DNA of 64,000 nt from Lumbricus rubellus. Taxonomy: Eukaryota; Annelida; Clitellata; Crassiclitellata; Lumbricidae. Position numbers and translations under genes: made by a program. The notes beneath the pieces were generated by a model. That model was given only the letters and a program-made list of their open reading frames with translations. It ran no database searches and was not told the origin of the DNA. The stretch covers positions 37,016,773-37,080,772 of the forward strand of contig OX243818.1 in the NCBI GenBank assembly GCA_945859605.1, given 5' to 3'. Shown piece after piece: positions 11,727 to 23,422 of the stretch (position 1 is its first letter; each line of letters begins with the position of its first letter).

Positions 11727-12410
11727 ATCAATCAAATCAAATCAAATCAAATACCATTTATTAAGGCAACAACCGTTGCACATTGATCAAGACAAAACGA
11801 AAAACAGAATAACAGCATTAACATTAGTGATTAACATAACAGAATAAATAAACGCGTATCATAAGAATAAACAGTACCGGTAGGCCTACATTATAAAGCA
11901 AAGGATCGCATACGGTTGAGCACTTAAAGGGGAACCCCAAAAGGACAAGTCCCGCTATCAGAGGAACCCCAGTATCAGTCGTTGGTGGAATGGCAGTTCA
12001 GACATTGTAAACAGATTCAATACATATAGCTTAACTAATTATCTCAGTGCAAACATATGGGTACTGCTAGTCAGTTAAGAAAGAAAAAGAAAAACAAACT
12101 TGAGATTTCCAAGCTGAAGTGATCATATTAGCAAATAAAGGTCAGAACAGCTGTGGCAAAAGGGAAAACACTGTATGATAGGCCTACTCTGCAGGTCAGA
12201 CCATGCACCAGAATACTTTAAAAGAAAGATCTCAGGTTAATACAGTTCAATGATCATTCTTCAGTTAGATATAACTTAAAAGCTCTCTTAAACCTGCTCA
12301 AAGTTGGAAGGGAGGTTATATCTAGTGGTAAGGAGTTCCATGTGATTGGGCCCTGGCATTTAATGGAAAATAGCTTCAGATTGATTCTAGCAATTGGATT
12401 GTTGGATTGA
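11727..12410 (-). mobile_element. 5'-truncated LINE with TTTGA-repeat tail
   Basis: On minus, 12240-12400 reads GPITWNSLPLDITSLPT then LSRFKRAFKLYLTEE and a stop. This is the C-terminus typical of CR1/L2-like LINE proteins (the G..xWNSLP..I and FK..LK.YL motifs). A 3' untranslated region of about 500 bp follows, ending in (TTTGA)n, seen on plus as AATCAAATCAAATCAAAT at 11727-11751. It is a typical dead-on-arrival insertion. Confidence 0.75.
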
Positions 12411-12511
12411 GCGCCTCTGAGGTGGCGTTATATAAACTTAAGATTACTTTTTCCTGAATTATGAATATTCTAAATTTCGATGCCATAGTCAACGCTGTAT
12501 AATTTTAAGAC

Positions 12512-12987
12512 GGTTCCACGACAACTGGTTCACAGACAACTGGTTCAACGACAACTGGTTCACGGACAACTCGTCCACCGACAACTCGTCCACTGAAATA
12601 GAAGTCGGATTATTGAGAAAACGCTTGGAAAATAGAAGCTGGATGAAGGTTTTTACAGGTGAAATAGAAGCTGGATTTGTGAAAAACCGCTTAAGAAATG
12701 GAAGATGTATCAAGTTTTGTTCTATCTGAAATAGAAGCTGGATGCATGTTGAGACACATGATGAAAATCATCAATTCAGCTTCCATTTAAGAAAGAAAGC
12801 CATTAGACTTTTTTCTCATAAATCCAGCTCCTATTTCGTAAATAAAGAACCTTCATCCAGCTTCTATTTCCCAAGCGTTTTCTCAATAATCCGGCTTTTA
12901 TTTCGGTGAACCAGTTGTCGGTGAACCAGTTGTCCGTGGACGAGTTGTCGTTGGACGAGTTGTCGGTGGACGAGTTGTCGTGACACC
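12512..12987. mobile_element. Foldback element FB1, 9-bp TSD
   Basis: The whole 476-bp element is a palindrome built of tandem repeats. Outer arms are arrays of a 15-base unit (GACAACTGGTTCACx on the left, the reverse complement on the right). Inner arms are about 35-base units containing GAAGCTGGAT and, inverted, ATCCAGCTTC. It starts GGTTCCACGACAACT and ends GTTGTCGTGACACC. The exact 9-bp duplication TTTTAAGAC flanks it (12503-12511, 12988-12996). A 9-bp duplication recalls Mutator-like and Drosophila FB elements. No transposase is present. Confidence 0.85.
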
Positions 12988-13194
12988 TTTTAAGACGCCG
13001 TTACTTTCGCCGATCGATTTTCAACGAACCCTTCTATACCCAATGGTTTTTGACGTCATCTCTTGACCTCATTTTTCGACGAGGGCGGAGCTTAGCACTC
13101 GCCTATGCAGGCCTATAAAGACAAATCACATAAAAATTCTTTCTTGTTACCAAATACACATGATGAATGACTACGAGTCTACGACGACAACGAT

Positions 13195-13203
13195 GATGAT
13201 TAT

Positions 13204-13234
<31 letters not shown>

Positions 13235-13235
13235 A

Positions 13236-13267
<32 letters not shown>

Positions 13268-13280
13268 AATGATGATGATA

Positions 13281-13348
<68 letters not shown>

Positions 13349-13350
13349 AG
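13195..13350. repeat. Long GAT trinucleotide microsatellite
   Basis: About 150 bases of (GAT)n with rare AAT interruptions. The poly-Asp, poly-Met, poly-His and poly-Ile frames it opens are not genes. Confidence 0.95.
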
Positions 13351-13439
13351 GTGTTTTTGCGAAGGTTTTTATAATTATTGGTAATTTTTTCAGTGTTAAT
13401 AAACACGTTCGGCGACAGACCCAGTTTACACACAATTAA

Positions 13440-14520
13440 TGGTAGGCTATGCTCATGGGAAATCCGTTATAGCGCGATCAACGAAAGTTTCATAGATCAA
13501 GAAAGTTGAGTTTTTGTATGATAATGAAATTGCCTACCGTACCTTCTTAAACAACAGGGCACAGTACGTAGACCTATAACTCAAATCCTAAGCCATACAA
13601 CATCTGCTGAAATTTGAAATGTTTTATAAGAAATCTAGGCCTACATAGAAACAGAAGCATTGTATAATTCCGTGCAGAAGTTATGAGCATAGGGATAGGC
13701 TACATTCAAAACAGGAAGTTGACATCGTAGACTGATTGTATCCCACTGTAAGAGCTCTCCGCAGATAGCCTATGGTAGGTGAGAGAAACAGTCGTGGACC
13801 AAAATGTTATTACACATTGCTCCATATTACAAGACCTTCCCGTATGCAGGCCTAAGTTATTATATAGGGCCTATTAATAGGCCACTCAATGCGAAGAAAA
13901 TGATGAACTGGATCATGTAACAGAGTAACCTTCTATGCGAGCATAATTATTATCTCTAGAAACGGTTATCTGTCAAAGTTCAAAGCAAAATTCGCACACA
14001 CCTCGCCTTCTCCCGTTCTCCTTGCCATTTTACACTTAGGCCGTGTGCACTGGGCTCCAGATCGTATGACTTTGAACTGCCTATGAAAGATGACTTTAAT
14101 TTAAATAATTCATCTTTCGGGCTGTTCGCAATGTTAGCTCTAGGGACCAGTTACTGTAGGCCTACAAACTTTTTCTTAGCCTAGAAACTTTTTATTTGGC
14201 CTACATTCTTAGGCCTACAAACTTTTTCTTAGCCTAGAACTTTGCAGAAACAGATAGTGTAGTCCACTGGTTTCCTTCACCATGTAATAAGTTGCGTACC
14301 GCCTCAGTCAACTTAATTTTCTTGAAGAAGAGAAAAGATGATGATGATGATTATGATGATGCTAATAATAAAATAAAATAAATAAAAAAATAATAAAAAA
14401 GATGATAATAATAAAAACAATAATAAGTATTTAAATAAGAGTGAATTTTTCATCTCTTGTATGCGATATAAATTTCATGATGAAATAAATGAGCACCAAG
14501 TATGATGACGTCACAACTCT
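13440..14520. promoter_or_regulatory. Conserved 5' flank of zinc-finger unit 1, with CRE
   Basis: From about 14030 on, this matches flanks at 19850-20430, 27840-27920 and 38440-38530 (shared motif GACTTTGAACTGCCTA at the first two, and a tract reading GATATAAATTTC, GAGCACCAAG and TGATGACGTCA in all). It precedes each plus-strand finger gene, so it is part of the duplicated unit and may contain regulatory DNA. Confidence 0.5.
14506..14513. promoter_or_regulatory. CRE/ATF-type palindrome TGACGTCA, unit 1
   Basis: An exact TGACGTCA in the conserved flank. The same site is kept in the three other plus-strand units (20422, 27915, 38524). It is known as the CREB/ATF binding sequence. A promoter role here is inferred from conservation only. 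Confidence 0.4.
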
Positions 14521-14721
14521 CAACGGCTTTCTGTTCGCAACCCGACTTGGTCTGTTGCAAATCTACAGTTTAAAAGTTGTTATCGTTCGATTGTAATCAA
14601 TCAGCCTTTGCTGGTTTTCTTTTTTTTACCATTTCAGTAGGATTAACCGTTTGATTACGAATTAGGTATCGCAATTTTCTATTTTTTTTACATTTCATGC
14701 TACATAAAAGCAGTTCGTGGG

Positions 14722-14812
14722 GCGCGGACGCGCGGTAGTGTTACAGTAGTAAGTATGTTTGTTGCTTTGCAATCGGAGGGTTGCAGGTTCGAATCCACGT
14801 CAAGTCGCGTAA
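14722..14812 (+). repeat. tRNA-derived SINE head with good B box
   Basis: GGTTCGAATCC at 14787 is a perfect pol III B box, and GGTAGTGTTACAGTAG about 50 bases upstream can serve as the A box. Stems do not form a full tRNA. Probably a SINE head. Confidence 0.45.
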
Positions 14813-14960
14813 GGAACTTAAGGAAGTCCGGTAAACGTATATTTTAGCGTCGTATATTATTCGCTCGTTGCAGCATTGTTATTTTTAAACAATCCAACTT
14901 CTATTTTTGCGAAAATCATAGGCTATCCATTGACCCAGCTTTTGTTTAGATAAATTTGTT

Positions 14961-16680
14961 GGTAAACGTGGCGATTAGCGTCGTAAATTATTTTCATGCT
15001 TATAATGATTCAAAAAGCGCCAGAAATTATTCCGAACAGCGTACATTTGACCAACTCATCGAACAGCATACTTAAAATTTGTTAAGAACAAGAATATTGA
15101 TAGAAAATACGTTTTTTTAAATGTCACATTTCACATGCGAAATCGCCGTTCGAATCGCCTTTAAACCACAACATCTGACCGGAAGTTGGGGTACGCGCCC
15201 AAACCATAGATGTATATGCGACTATAAATGACGTGTACGTGAAGGCTTCGGTCCTAAGTTCAAAATGAGAAATGGAAGCTGGATCGACGAAAATAACGCT
15301 TGAGAAAAGGAAAAACCGTAGTTTACGTTGTTTAATTATTTTCATTATCGATATCCCGTAGTTTACGTTGTTTAATTAATAAACGCCTAAAATCATGAAT
15401 GTAACGCGCCATAAAACAAGCTATTACAATTTCTGAACATTCGCAACCGGAAGTAGCAATATAAACCGAAAACGCGAGAAGATGGAAGCTGGATTGACGA
15501 AAAAACGGTACTTTTTTTATCCGACAACCAATTTCTTACATTCGATGACAAATATTTAGTGACGAAATAGAAGCGGGATTTTACGCATGAGGGTCGGTTA
15601 GGGCTCAGGTTAGGCGTCGTGAGGGTTTTAGGGTTAGTGTAGTCATTCTGCTGAAAATGAAGCTGGATTGATGAAAAACGCTTGAGAAGTAGAACCTGGA
15701 TAAAGGCATTTTATACCTGAAATGGAAGCTGGATAAAGGCATATTTATAGTTGAAATGGAAGTTGGATTTAACCTGGCGATCCAGAAATTACTTGTATAT
15801 CATTTATACACATGAAAATAATTTAACAACGTCACTTTTTGGCCAAATAATTAAACAACGTAAACTACGGTTTAACCGGAAGCCGGATTAAGGAAAAAAC
15901 GTTTAAGTAATGGAAGCTGGAGGAGGGTATTTTTATATCTGAAATAGAAGCTGGGTTGACGAAAATAACGGGCGAGAAATAGAAGCTGGGTTAATTAAAA
16001 TAATTATTTGAGCTTCAATTGGAGCTGGATTGATGAGAAATAATTATTATTGAAACAGAAGTTGGATTCATAAAACAACTGATGCAATTGAAAAAGCTCG
16101 ACTTTTACTTACTTATTAATTTTTGTCTTATTGCACGCTTATTTATTTATCTATTCGTTTATTGACTTGCAAGTCACATCAATATTCACATAACAGTAAC
16201 AGACATTAGCAACAACAAAATTTCATCAAGAAAATTGTTATGAACTTAATATCAGTGCAGGTCAATGAGTCAGTCGACAAAGGTCTAAAAGACCCGCTAA
16301 GACTCGGCTGGCTCATTTACAAATTTAATTCTTGCAAAGGTTAATGTGGAGGATCAAAAATTCCACCAAGACGAGGAGACACCAATCCACATACATCAGG
16401 TTAAGTTGAATATGAAGCGGTTCACAAAAAATAACAGAATAACAGAGGGCCACACAACAAATGCAACTTCCGGAAAGGGTGAGCATTGAATAACGACTTC
16501 GATCGGCGGTTTGTTATGACAAAACATTACAATTCTTCAATCGATTTCCTTCTTTTAAACAAATTCTAAGTATAATAATACATCAGTTAGGCAATAGCAC
16601 GTTGGCAGAAATATTTAAAGACTTTTTTTGGGCCATTATAAGCGTGAAAATAATTTACGACGCTAATCGCCACGTTTACC
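14961..16680. mobile_element. GGTAAACG foldback-type element that truncates ZNF1
   Basis: Left end GGTAAACGTGGCGATTAGC, with its reverse complement at the right (GCTAATCGCCACGTTTACC, ending 16680). The body is made of GAAGCTGGAT-type units in both orientations and includes a nested palindromic block (15308-15878) with ends CGTAGTTTACGTTG / CAACGTAAACTACGG. The right end abuts zinc-finger coding sequence directly. No target duplication is visible, so a deletion probably accompanied or followed insertion. Confidence 0.65.
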
Positions 16681-17828
16681 TTTTTCACAGTCTGCAGAAA
16701 CATAATATTATTGGAATCCATGCTGGAGAGATGTCTTATCAATGCCAAATGTGTCAAAAGTGTTTTTCCCATTCTTCAAATCTAAAACGTCATGCTAGAA
16801 TTCATACCGAAGAGAAGCCTTACAAATGCGAAATATGTCAAAAACCTTTTTCTCAGCGTGACAATCTGGGAAGTCATTCAAGAATTCACACCGGAGAGAA
16901 GCCTTTCCAATGCCAAATATGTCAAAAGCGTTTTTCTCATGGTTCCACTCTACGATATCATTCAAGAATCCATAATGGGAAGATGTCTTCTCAGTGCCCA
17001 GTCTGTAAGAAACGTTTTGCTCGACCTGCCTATCTTACATGTCATGAAAGAACTCATAGCGCAGTGAAACCGTACCAATGCAACGAATGCGAGTTTAAAA
17101 CTAAATATCGATGTCATCTAAAGGTGCACGTGAAAAAACATACTGGTGAGAAACCATACCTCTGCCAGGTATGCCAGAAAACATTCTCATGCATGTCAGG
17201 TCTGAAAGGTCATGAAAAAACTCATGGTGAAAGGAAACAATTTCTCTGCATCGTTTGTAAAAAAACATTTTCCAGATATTTGACACTGAAAATTCACGTT
17301 GGAATTCATACCGGAGAGAGACCATACCGATGTGAACTGTGCAAACAAATTTATTCCAGTTCTTCTTCTCTGCGTAATCATGTTCGATGCCACACGGGAG
17401 AAAAGCCATTTCAATGCCATACGTGTCCAAAACGGTTTACCCATTCCTGTAATCTAAACAGACATGAACGAATTCATACTGGAGAGAAACGATACCAATG
17501 TCAGATATGTAAACAATGGTATTCCCAAACTTCTCATCTGCAGGACCATATTCGAATCCACACTGGAGAAAAACCATTTCAGTGTCAGGAATGTTCGAAA
17601 CGGTTTATCCGATCTTATAATCTAAAAATGCATTCAGTACTTCATACCGGAGAGAAACCATACCATTGCCAACTATGTGAATATAAAACAAATTACAAAA
17701 GTAATCTAAAGATCCACACGAGAATACATTCTGGGCAGAAACCTTACCTTTGCCAGATGTGTCAGAAAACGTTCGCATACTCTTCAAGTCTGACACGTCA
17801 TGCAAAATCCCACTCCGTGTTTGACTAA
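16681..17828 (+). pseudogene. ZNF1: C2H2 poly-zinc-finger gene, 5'-truncated
   Basis: An open frame to TAA at 17826-17828 with 13 C2H2 fingers joined by TGEKP(Y/F)-type linkers, preceded by half of a degenerate finger (LQKHNIIGIHAGE). Such proteins bind DNA through successive fingers. Homology to the paralogs starts exactly at the transposon end (16681), inside a finger. The N-terminal leader of the family (SLDDCIGN..) and the first two fingers are missing. The first in-frame ATG is at 16731 (MSYQCQMCQKCF). It could still be translated from there if transcribed, but it has lost its own start and 5' flank. No KRAB, BTB or SCAN domain is visible. Confidence 0.75.
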
Positions 17829-18455
17829 GGCTTATAACACCTTTCCATGTCTACAGCCTGCACAATTACGCTAGAATTCGTCCTTGAGAAAGCCATAGAC
17901 CTATTCATTTCAGTCATTCCAGGGAACATTCTATCACAAATATTTCATATGTGTCCAGAACCACTTAGACTATTATATACTGAATTACTTACATGAAACC
18001 AACATCTATGAGGAATTTCTATATCCATTATAGATGCACAATCCAGCCGCACACAATTATTCGTATGAGTTGAAAGTGTCTGAAGTGACGCTTGCCAGGA
18101 GTAGGATGATATTATGCTCCTATGACTGTCCTCTTATTATAGGAGAAGTGCTCTTTTCAATAACCCGAAACCCAGGGAACTGCCAGGCAACAGGTCCAAC
18201 AATGGAAATGACTGTGTTACAGTGCACTGTGCTCGTTCAAGCCCACCGAACATAATATTATGTGGTATGAGATTATCATGTTAAGGATTTGGAAATAATT
18301 GAGGGAGAAATTGTTCAAATTGGTAAAATTTATCGTAAAATAGGCCTAGGCCTATACTATAGCCTATTGAAATCGTGCTCTATTTGTGATCAGTAACGAC
18401 GGTTCTCATTGGCTGTGTGACTATTATAATTATATTATAGGCCTACTATTAGGCC
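17829..18455 (+). other. 3' flank of ZNF1
   Basis: Similar to flanks after ZNF2 (23425 on) and ZNF4 (50570 on), for example the shared AGAATTCGTCC and GTAGGATGA..TGCTCCTATGACTGTCC motifs (the latter also at 35040 and 54030). Probable 3' untranslated and downstream sequence of the duplicated unit. Confidence 0.55.
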
Positions 18456-18999
18456 TAATATGAGGAGGATAATAATGGGGGAAACGGCAATGAACGGTCT
18501 GGAAAAGATTTGGAAGGATAAATACGTGAGCAGGGAAACAAAGAAAAGACTGGTAAGAGCACTGATCTTTCCAGTGGTCCTATATGGATGCGAGACATGG
18601 ACAAAGACACGGGATATGGAAAAGAAAATCAACGCGTGTGAGATGTGGATTTGGAGAAAGATGCTAAGGATTTCATGGACGGAGAAGAGAACTAACGAAT
18701 CGGTGCGCGAGGAGCTCGGAATAGAGAGGGAGGAGACACTGCAGCAAACAGCAACTTGGAGGAAATTGAGCTACTTCGGCCATGTGATGAGATCTAACGG
18801 TTTGGAAAAGGAGCTGATGACGGCATGCGGTGAGGGAAGGAGAAGATGCGGAAGACCAAGGAAGAAATGGTTGGATGAGGTACAGGAAAAGTCTGGCATG
18901 AGACTGGAGGAGCTAAGAGAGGCGACTAGGGAGAGGAGACATTGGAGAGGATACATCAGGGCTTTCGCCAGAGCTCCAGAACCGGACGGCACCATGTGA
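18456..18999 (+). mobile_element. Truncated non-LTR reverse transcriptase C-terminus
   Basis: An uninterrupted frame of about 180 codons ending at TGA 18997-18999. Motifs of the LINE RT C-terminal region: RLVRALIFPVVLYGCETW, KINACEMWIWRKMLRISW, LSYFGHVMR, GRRRCGRPRKKWLDEV. The catalytic YADD part is absent (5' truncation). The frame is clean, so insertion is fairly recent. A CCGG MITE begins 18 bases downstream. Confidence 0.85.
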
Positions 19000-19021
19000 C
19001 CAGGTGATTAATATGCTCCGG

Positions 19022-19470
19022 TGTAAAGGTTTCAAATTAACCCCTCCTAAACATTACCCCCCGGTAGCTTGAAACCGGTTTCAGATTAGCCTACCCCCCG
19101 TAAACTAGAATTGCATCAATCGTCGCATTTATTGCACTATAAAATCAGAAAAATCATCCCGCTCCCTGTTTTGGTCTGAAGATTTTCGTCCATCATCCCA
19201 CTTCGTGGTTTGTTATCGATATTTTGATCGAAAAGAAATAATAGCCTCAAAGCCATTTCTCCATGTAAACTTCAGCGGCGATTAGAATTTTATTTACAAA
19301 TGAAAATATTTATTACAAACCACGAAGTGGGATGACGAATGAAAATCTTCAGACTAAAACAAGAAGCGGGATAATTTTTCTGATATTTTTAGTGCACTAA
19401 ATGCGATGATTGATTCAAATTACAGTTTGCAGGGGGTAATGTTTAGGAGGGGTAATCTGAAACCTTTACA
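19022..19470. mobile_element. CCGG-flanked palindromic MITE, copy A
   Basis: A 449-bp near-perfect palindrome starting TGTAAAGGTTTCAAATTA and ending TAATCTGAAACCTTTACA, flanked on both sides by CCGG (19018-19021, 19471-19474). It contains the paired motif CCACTTCGTGG. Other copies are at 26243, 26695, 52622 and 58677. Compared with them this copy has GATTAGCCTACCC in place of GATTACCC. Confidence 0.85.
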
Positions 19471-19474
19471 CCGG

Positions 19475-20010
19475 GACTTGTGTATCGGTGGAAAACTTCC
19501 AGTTGCAGCTAATAATATTTCTTTATTGAAACAATCCCTTGTTGACACAGTCCGCAACTGGTCACAGTGTAGGCCTATACAGTTATGCAATTGAAACAAT
19601 TATTATTCACAAGAACGCAACTGGCAGAAGACATAAGCCTATAGCTAAAGCTTAATTGCTAACCAAGGACAATTTATATAGAATCCTTGATTGCTAACAG
19701 AAAAGACAGCCTGCAAACACAAAGCACGTCCGCCCTCCGGAGCTAGATCTCGGCATATCTCGCTTTCCATGTCAGCGTGTTATCGCCTATTACGCCTCGC
19801 CGCCTTCGCCCCCTCCCCCCAACTACAATGAACACTTTGGAGACATGCCTACTGCCCGGTTTCCAGCCATTGATCGTAGGCCGTAGGCCCTTCGCTCCAG
19901 ACCTCGTGACTTTGAACTGCCTACGAAATAGGACTTAGGCCTAATGTAACCTATCTCTTGGGCAGACGTAAGAACCTACTCTTTTGAAATGTTCGCTGTG
20001 TTAGATATAA
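19475..20010. other. Start of zinc-finger unit 2 flank
   Basis: No gene. From about 19850 it matches the unit 1 flank (CTCCAGACCTCGTGACTTTG). Confidence 0.45.
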
Positions 20011-20190
20011 CTCTTTGGAATACTCTGTCTCCATCTACTCGGTCTCAACTTCTAACTGGTAATCCCTCCTCCTCATTTTCTTTTCTCAAAACTTTTTTCT
20101 TCTCTCGTGGCCTTGCGCACTGGGAGCGCCTCTGAACGGTTCACCCTAGTAGAGGCGCTTTATAAATGTTTTTATACAATACAATACAAT
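20010..20190 (+). mobile_element. LINE 3' stub with ACAAT-repeat tail
   Basis: The frame reads ITLWNTLSPSTRSQL and then SFLKTFFFSRGLAHWER, a CR1/L2-like C-terminus. It is followed by the AGAGGCGCTTTATAAATG motif and the tail ATACAATACAATACAAT. Confidence 0.6.
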
Positions 20191-20856
20191 TAAGGAACCA
20201 GCAAAAACTCGTTATCCTAGCCTAGAATTTTGCACAAGCGAATACTTTAGTCCACTTTCATTTTTTCCCTCGTGTCATAAGTTGCGGCAGGCCTACGTAA
20301 ATTTAATTTTCGTGAAGAAACGAAAATATAATTATAATTTATAGTTTTAATACGAGTGAATTTGTCACATCTTGAAAGCGATATTATGTTCCGTGATTAA
20401 ATGAATGATCACAGAATTTGATGACGTCAATATTTTCAATGAGTTTCTGCTTTCTTCTCTGCTTGGTAATAAGATGCAACTCTCATTTTAAAAAACTAAT
20501 TCATGTTAATCGTTGGATTATCATTCGATCAGCTTTCGCAATTTTTCTATTGCTTTACCATTTCAGCAGGACGTTCATTTATTATTATATTATTATTATC
20601 GGTGTAAAGTATCAATACCGTTCTTTTTATTTATGTTTTATTTTTAAAAATTCATTTATTCAACTGTTGTCTAATGAAGAGTTTTTATCGGTCCTGCTGC
20701 TATTTAAGCAGAATTATTCTGCTAGTTTAGGCAGCATTCTTTTAGTAATCTATCCTTTTAGCGAAATAAAATATAGGCTATTAATTTTGACTGCCGCAGC
20801 ATAATTATTTCTATCAATCCGATCACTACTTTATTATGAATCATTCTCTTCAACCA
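20190..20856. promoter_or_regulatory. Conserved 5' flank of zinc-finger unit 2
   Basis: AT-rich sequence matching the unit 1, 3 and 4 flanks, with TGACGTCA at 20422 and the motif TTAATTCATGTTAATCG shared with 28600 and 38600. Confidence 0.45.
20422..20429. promoter_or_regulatory. CRE/ATF-type palindrome, unit 2
   Basis: TGACGTCA in the same conserved context as in unit 1, about 1.75 kb before the intact finger gene. The distance is inflated by two inserted foldback elements. Confidence 0.4.
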
Positions 20857-20866
20857 GGCTCCCTTT

Positions 20867-21563
20867 GGTATCCGGTCAATACCGCACACACAATACCGCG
20901 CACACAATACCGCGATTTTCAATACAGCGCACAATCGTTACCGCGCGGCGCGCACGATCGATACCGCGAATTTGTTCAATCCAGCTTATTATTTCATACC
21001 TTTATCTACCTTCATTCAGCTTCTATTTCTCGCCCGTTATTCTCGTCAATCCAGCTTCTATTTCAGACACAGAAATACATAGAAATAAGAGCTGGATGAA
21101 GGTATTTCTATGTGTCAAATAGAAGCTGGATTGGCGAAAATAAAGCATGAGAAATGGAAGCTGGATGTGGGTATTTTTATATATGAAATATAAGCTGGAT
21201 TGACGGAAAAACATGAGAAATAAGAGCTGGATTAATGTACTGCTATGTCTTAAATAGATGCTGGATTGACGAAAATAAAGCGTGAGAAATAAGAGCTGGA
21301 TGAAGGTATTCATATGTCTGAAATAGAAGCTGGAATGACGAGAATAAAGCATGAGAAATGGAAGCTGGATGAGGTATTTTTATATATGACATAGAAGCTG
21401 AATTGACTAAAATAACAAGCGAGAAATAGAAGCTGGATGGAGGTATTTATAGGCATGAAATATAAGCTGGATTGAACAAATTCGCGGTATCGATCGTGCG
21501 CGGTAACGATCATGCGCGGTATTGAAAATCGCGGTATTGTGTGCGCGGTATTGAGAGTAAACC
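20867..21563. mobile_element. Foldback element with CGGTATTG arms
   Basis: Arms about 100 bp long repeat AATACCGCGCACAC on the left and GTGTGCGCGGTATTG on the right. The interior is tandem GAAGCTGGAT / ATCCAGCTTC units. It starts GGTATCCGGTC and ends GAGAGTAAACC. The flanks GGCTCCCTTT (20857-20866) and GGCTTCCTTT (21564-21573) match at 9 of 10 positions, giving a probable 9-10 bp target duplication. Confidence 0.7.
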
Positions 21564-21635
21564 GGCTTCCTTTACGCAAGAATTCATTTTATCAATCCTA
21601 AATTTAGCCAATTATTTCAGACTCACTGAAACTTG

Positions 21636-22094
21636 GGTTTAGGTTGCTAAATTATTCGGCCATTTCCCGAGGTTGCTAAATTATTTGGCCATTGCTAAAT
21701 GTATATACAAGTAATTTATGGATCTCCAGGTTCAATCCAGCTTCCATTTCAACTATAAAAATGCCTTTAGTCAGCTTCCATTTCATCTATAAAATGCCTT
21801 TATACAGCTTCCATTTCTCAAGCGTTTTTTTTCGTCAAAAAATGTCTTTATCCAGAGCTCTTTCATACCTCTTGCGTTTATCGTCAATCCAGCTTCTATT
21901 TCTATACTGTCATTTTTTCTCCTCGCGTTGTCAGTGTAACTATGTCGCTACTTCCGGTTGCGAATGTTCAGAAATTGGAATAGCGCGTTATATGGCGCGC
22001 TATATTCATGATTGGGGTGTTTCTTAATTTAACAACCTAAACTACGGGATATAGAATTTGAAAATAATTTAGCAACCTAAACTACGGTTTAACC
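21636..22094. mobile_element. Foldback-type element upstream of ZNF2, 8-bp TSD
   Basis: Starts GGTTTAGGTTGCTAAATT and ends AACTACGGTTTAACC, with GAAGCTGGAT-type units inside. Exact 8-bp duplication GAAACTTG at 21628-21635 and 22095-22102. Removing it restores ACTGAAACTTGTAAG, the sequence found uninterrupted upstream of ZNF3 (31980). It lies only 80 bp before the ZNF2 start codon. Confidence 0.8.
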
Positions 22095-22174
22095 GAAACT
22101 TGTAAGTGTTTTAAAATCTGCCTTTAATTGCAATTTAGTTCTGAAGCATAACTTTCGACAACTCATCGTCAATA

Positions 22175-23421
22175 ATGTCGACAAACAGGCATTCGTTGGA
22201 CGATTGCATTGGAAATGCAAAACAGGAAAATATAGAAAATCCTCAGCTATGTCAGAAATCATCTGTGCTGGAGAGTCAGAAGAAGGAAATGATGGAAAAG
22301 AATTGCAGGGCAAAAACACACGATTGCGATATTTGCCAAGAAATATTTACGCACATCCGTGACCTACAGAAGCACAAGAAAACCCACACTGGAAAAAAAA
22401 CACACCGTTGCTTAGTAGGCCAATGTAACAAAACATTCGCATTCTCTACACATCTTAAAACACACAAAAGAATCCACACTGGAGAGAAACCTTATCAATG
22501 TCAAGTGTGTCAGAAGTGTTTTTCAGATTCCTCAAATCTAAGACATCATGCAAGAATTCATACCGGACAGAAACCATACAAATGCCAAATATGTCAAAAG
22601 CTTTTTTCTCTGCGTGGCAATCTAGAAGTTCATTCAAGAAGTCATACCGGAGAGATGCCTTACAAGTGCGAAACATGTCACAAACGTTTTTCCCAGATAT
22701 CCACACTGCAACGTCATTCAAGAAGCCATAGTGGAGAGATGCTTTACCAATGTCCAATATGTAAAAAACGCTTTTCTCGATCAAACATTCTTACAGATCA
22801 TGCAAAGACTCATAGCACAGTGAAACCGTACCAATGCCACTTTGACCTATGTGAGTTTAAAACTAAGTATCGATGTGATCTAAAGGTGCACATGACAAAG
22901 CATACTGGAGAGAAACCATACCTTTGCCGGATATGCCAGAAAACATTCTCATGCGTGTCTGGTCTGAAACTTCATGAAAAAACTCATTCTCAAGCGAAAC
23001 CATTTCTCTGTATCGTTTGTAATAAAACATTTTCCTTCCTTTCGACACTGAAAACTCACTATAGAATCCATACCGGAGAGAGACCACACCGATGTGAGAT
23101 ATGTAAGAAAAGATTTTACCGAGTTTGTCAACTGCAGACTCATATTCGAATACACACTGGAGAAAAACCATTTCAATGCCAGGCATGTCCAAAACGGTTT
23201 ATCCGATCTTTTAATCTAAAAAGTCATTACAGAATTCATACTGGAGAGAAACCATACCAGTGCCAATTATGCGAGTTTAAAACTAAAGAAAAAAGTTATC
23301 TAAACGTCCACACGAGAATACATACTGGAGAGAGACCATACCTTTGCCAGGTGTGTCAGAAAATGTTCTCATGCTCTTCAACTCTGACACATCATGCGAA
23401 AACCCACTTGTTGTTTGATTA
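22175..23421 (+). CDS. ZNF2: intact C2H2 poly-zinc-finger protein
   Basis: A single-exon frame of 415 codons, ATG 22175 to TAA 23419-23421. The N-terminal 50 residues (MSTNRHSLDDCIGNAKQ.. then ESQKKEMMEKN) form a family leader without a known domain. Thirteen C2H2 fingers follow, joined mainly by [13 protein letters not shown] linkers. It is predicted to be a nuclear, sequence-specific DNA-binding protein. Two fingers have a stretched first pair: C-LVGQ-C and C-HFDL-C (C-x4-C), still within the C2H2 consensus. This start matches ATGATGTCG at ZNF3 and ZNF5. It is the only family member here with start, frame and stop all intact. Target and role are unknown. Confidence 0.9.
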
Positions 23422-23422
23422 A

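Noticed and set aside
12512..12640. CRISPR-like direct repeats with spacers
   Set aside because: The 15-base units are contiguous, without spacers, mirrored at the other end, in a eukaryotic genome.
13103..13439. Poly-Asp, poly-Met, poly-His and poly-Ile open frames
   Set aside because: They are six-frame readings of a GAT microsatellite.
14722..14812. Functional tRNA gene
   Set aside because: The B box is good but acceptor, D and anticodon stems do not form.
20418..20804. 128-codon hydrophobic frame
   Set aside because: AT-rich non-coding flank of unit 2. The frame is not kept in the homologous flanks of other units.
21023..21579. Hydrophobic open frames rich in SSFY and IQLLFL
   Set aside because: Translations of tandem GAAGCTGGAT units in foldback elements. 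The same peptides recur at every array.
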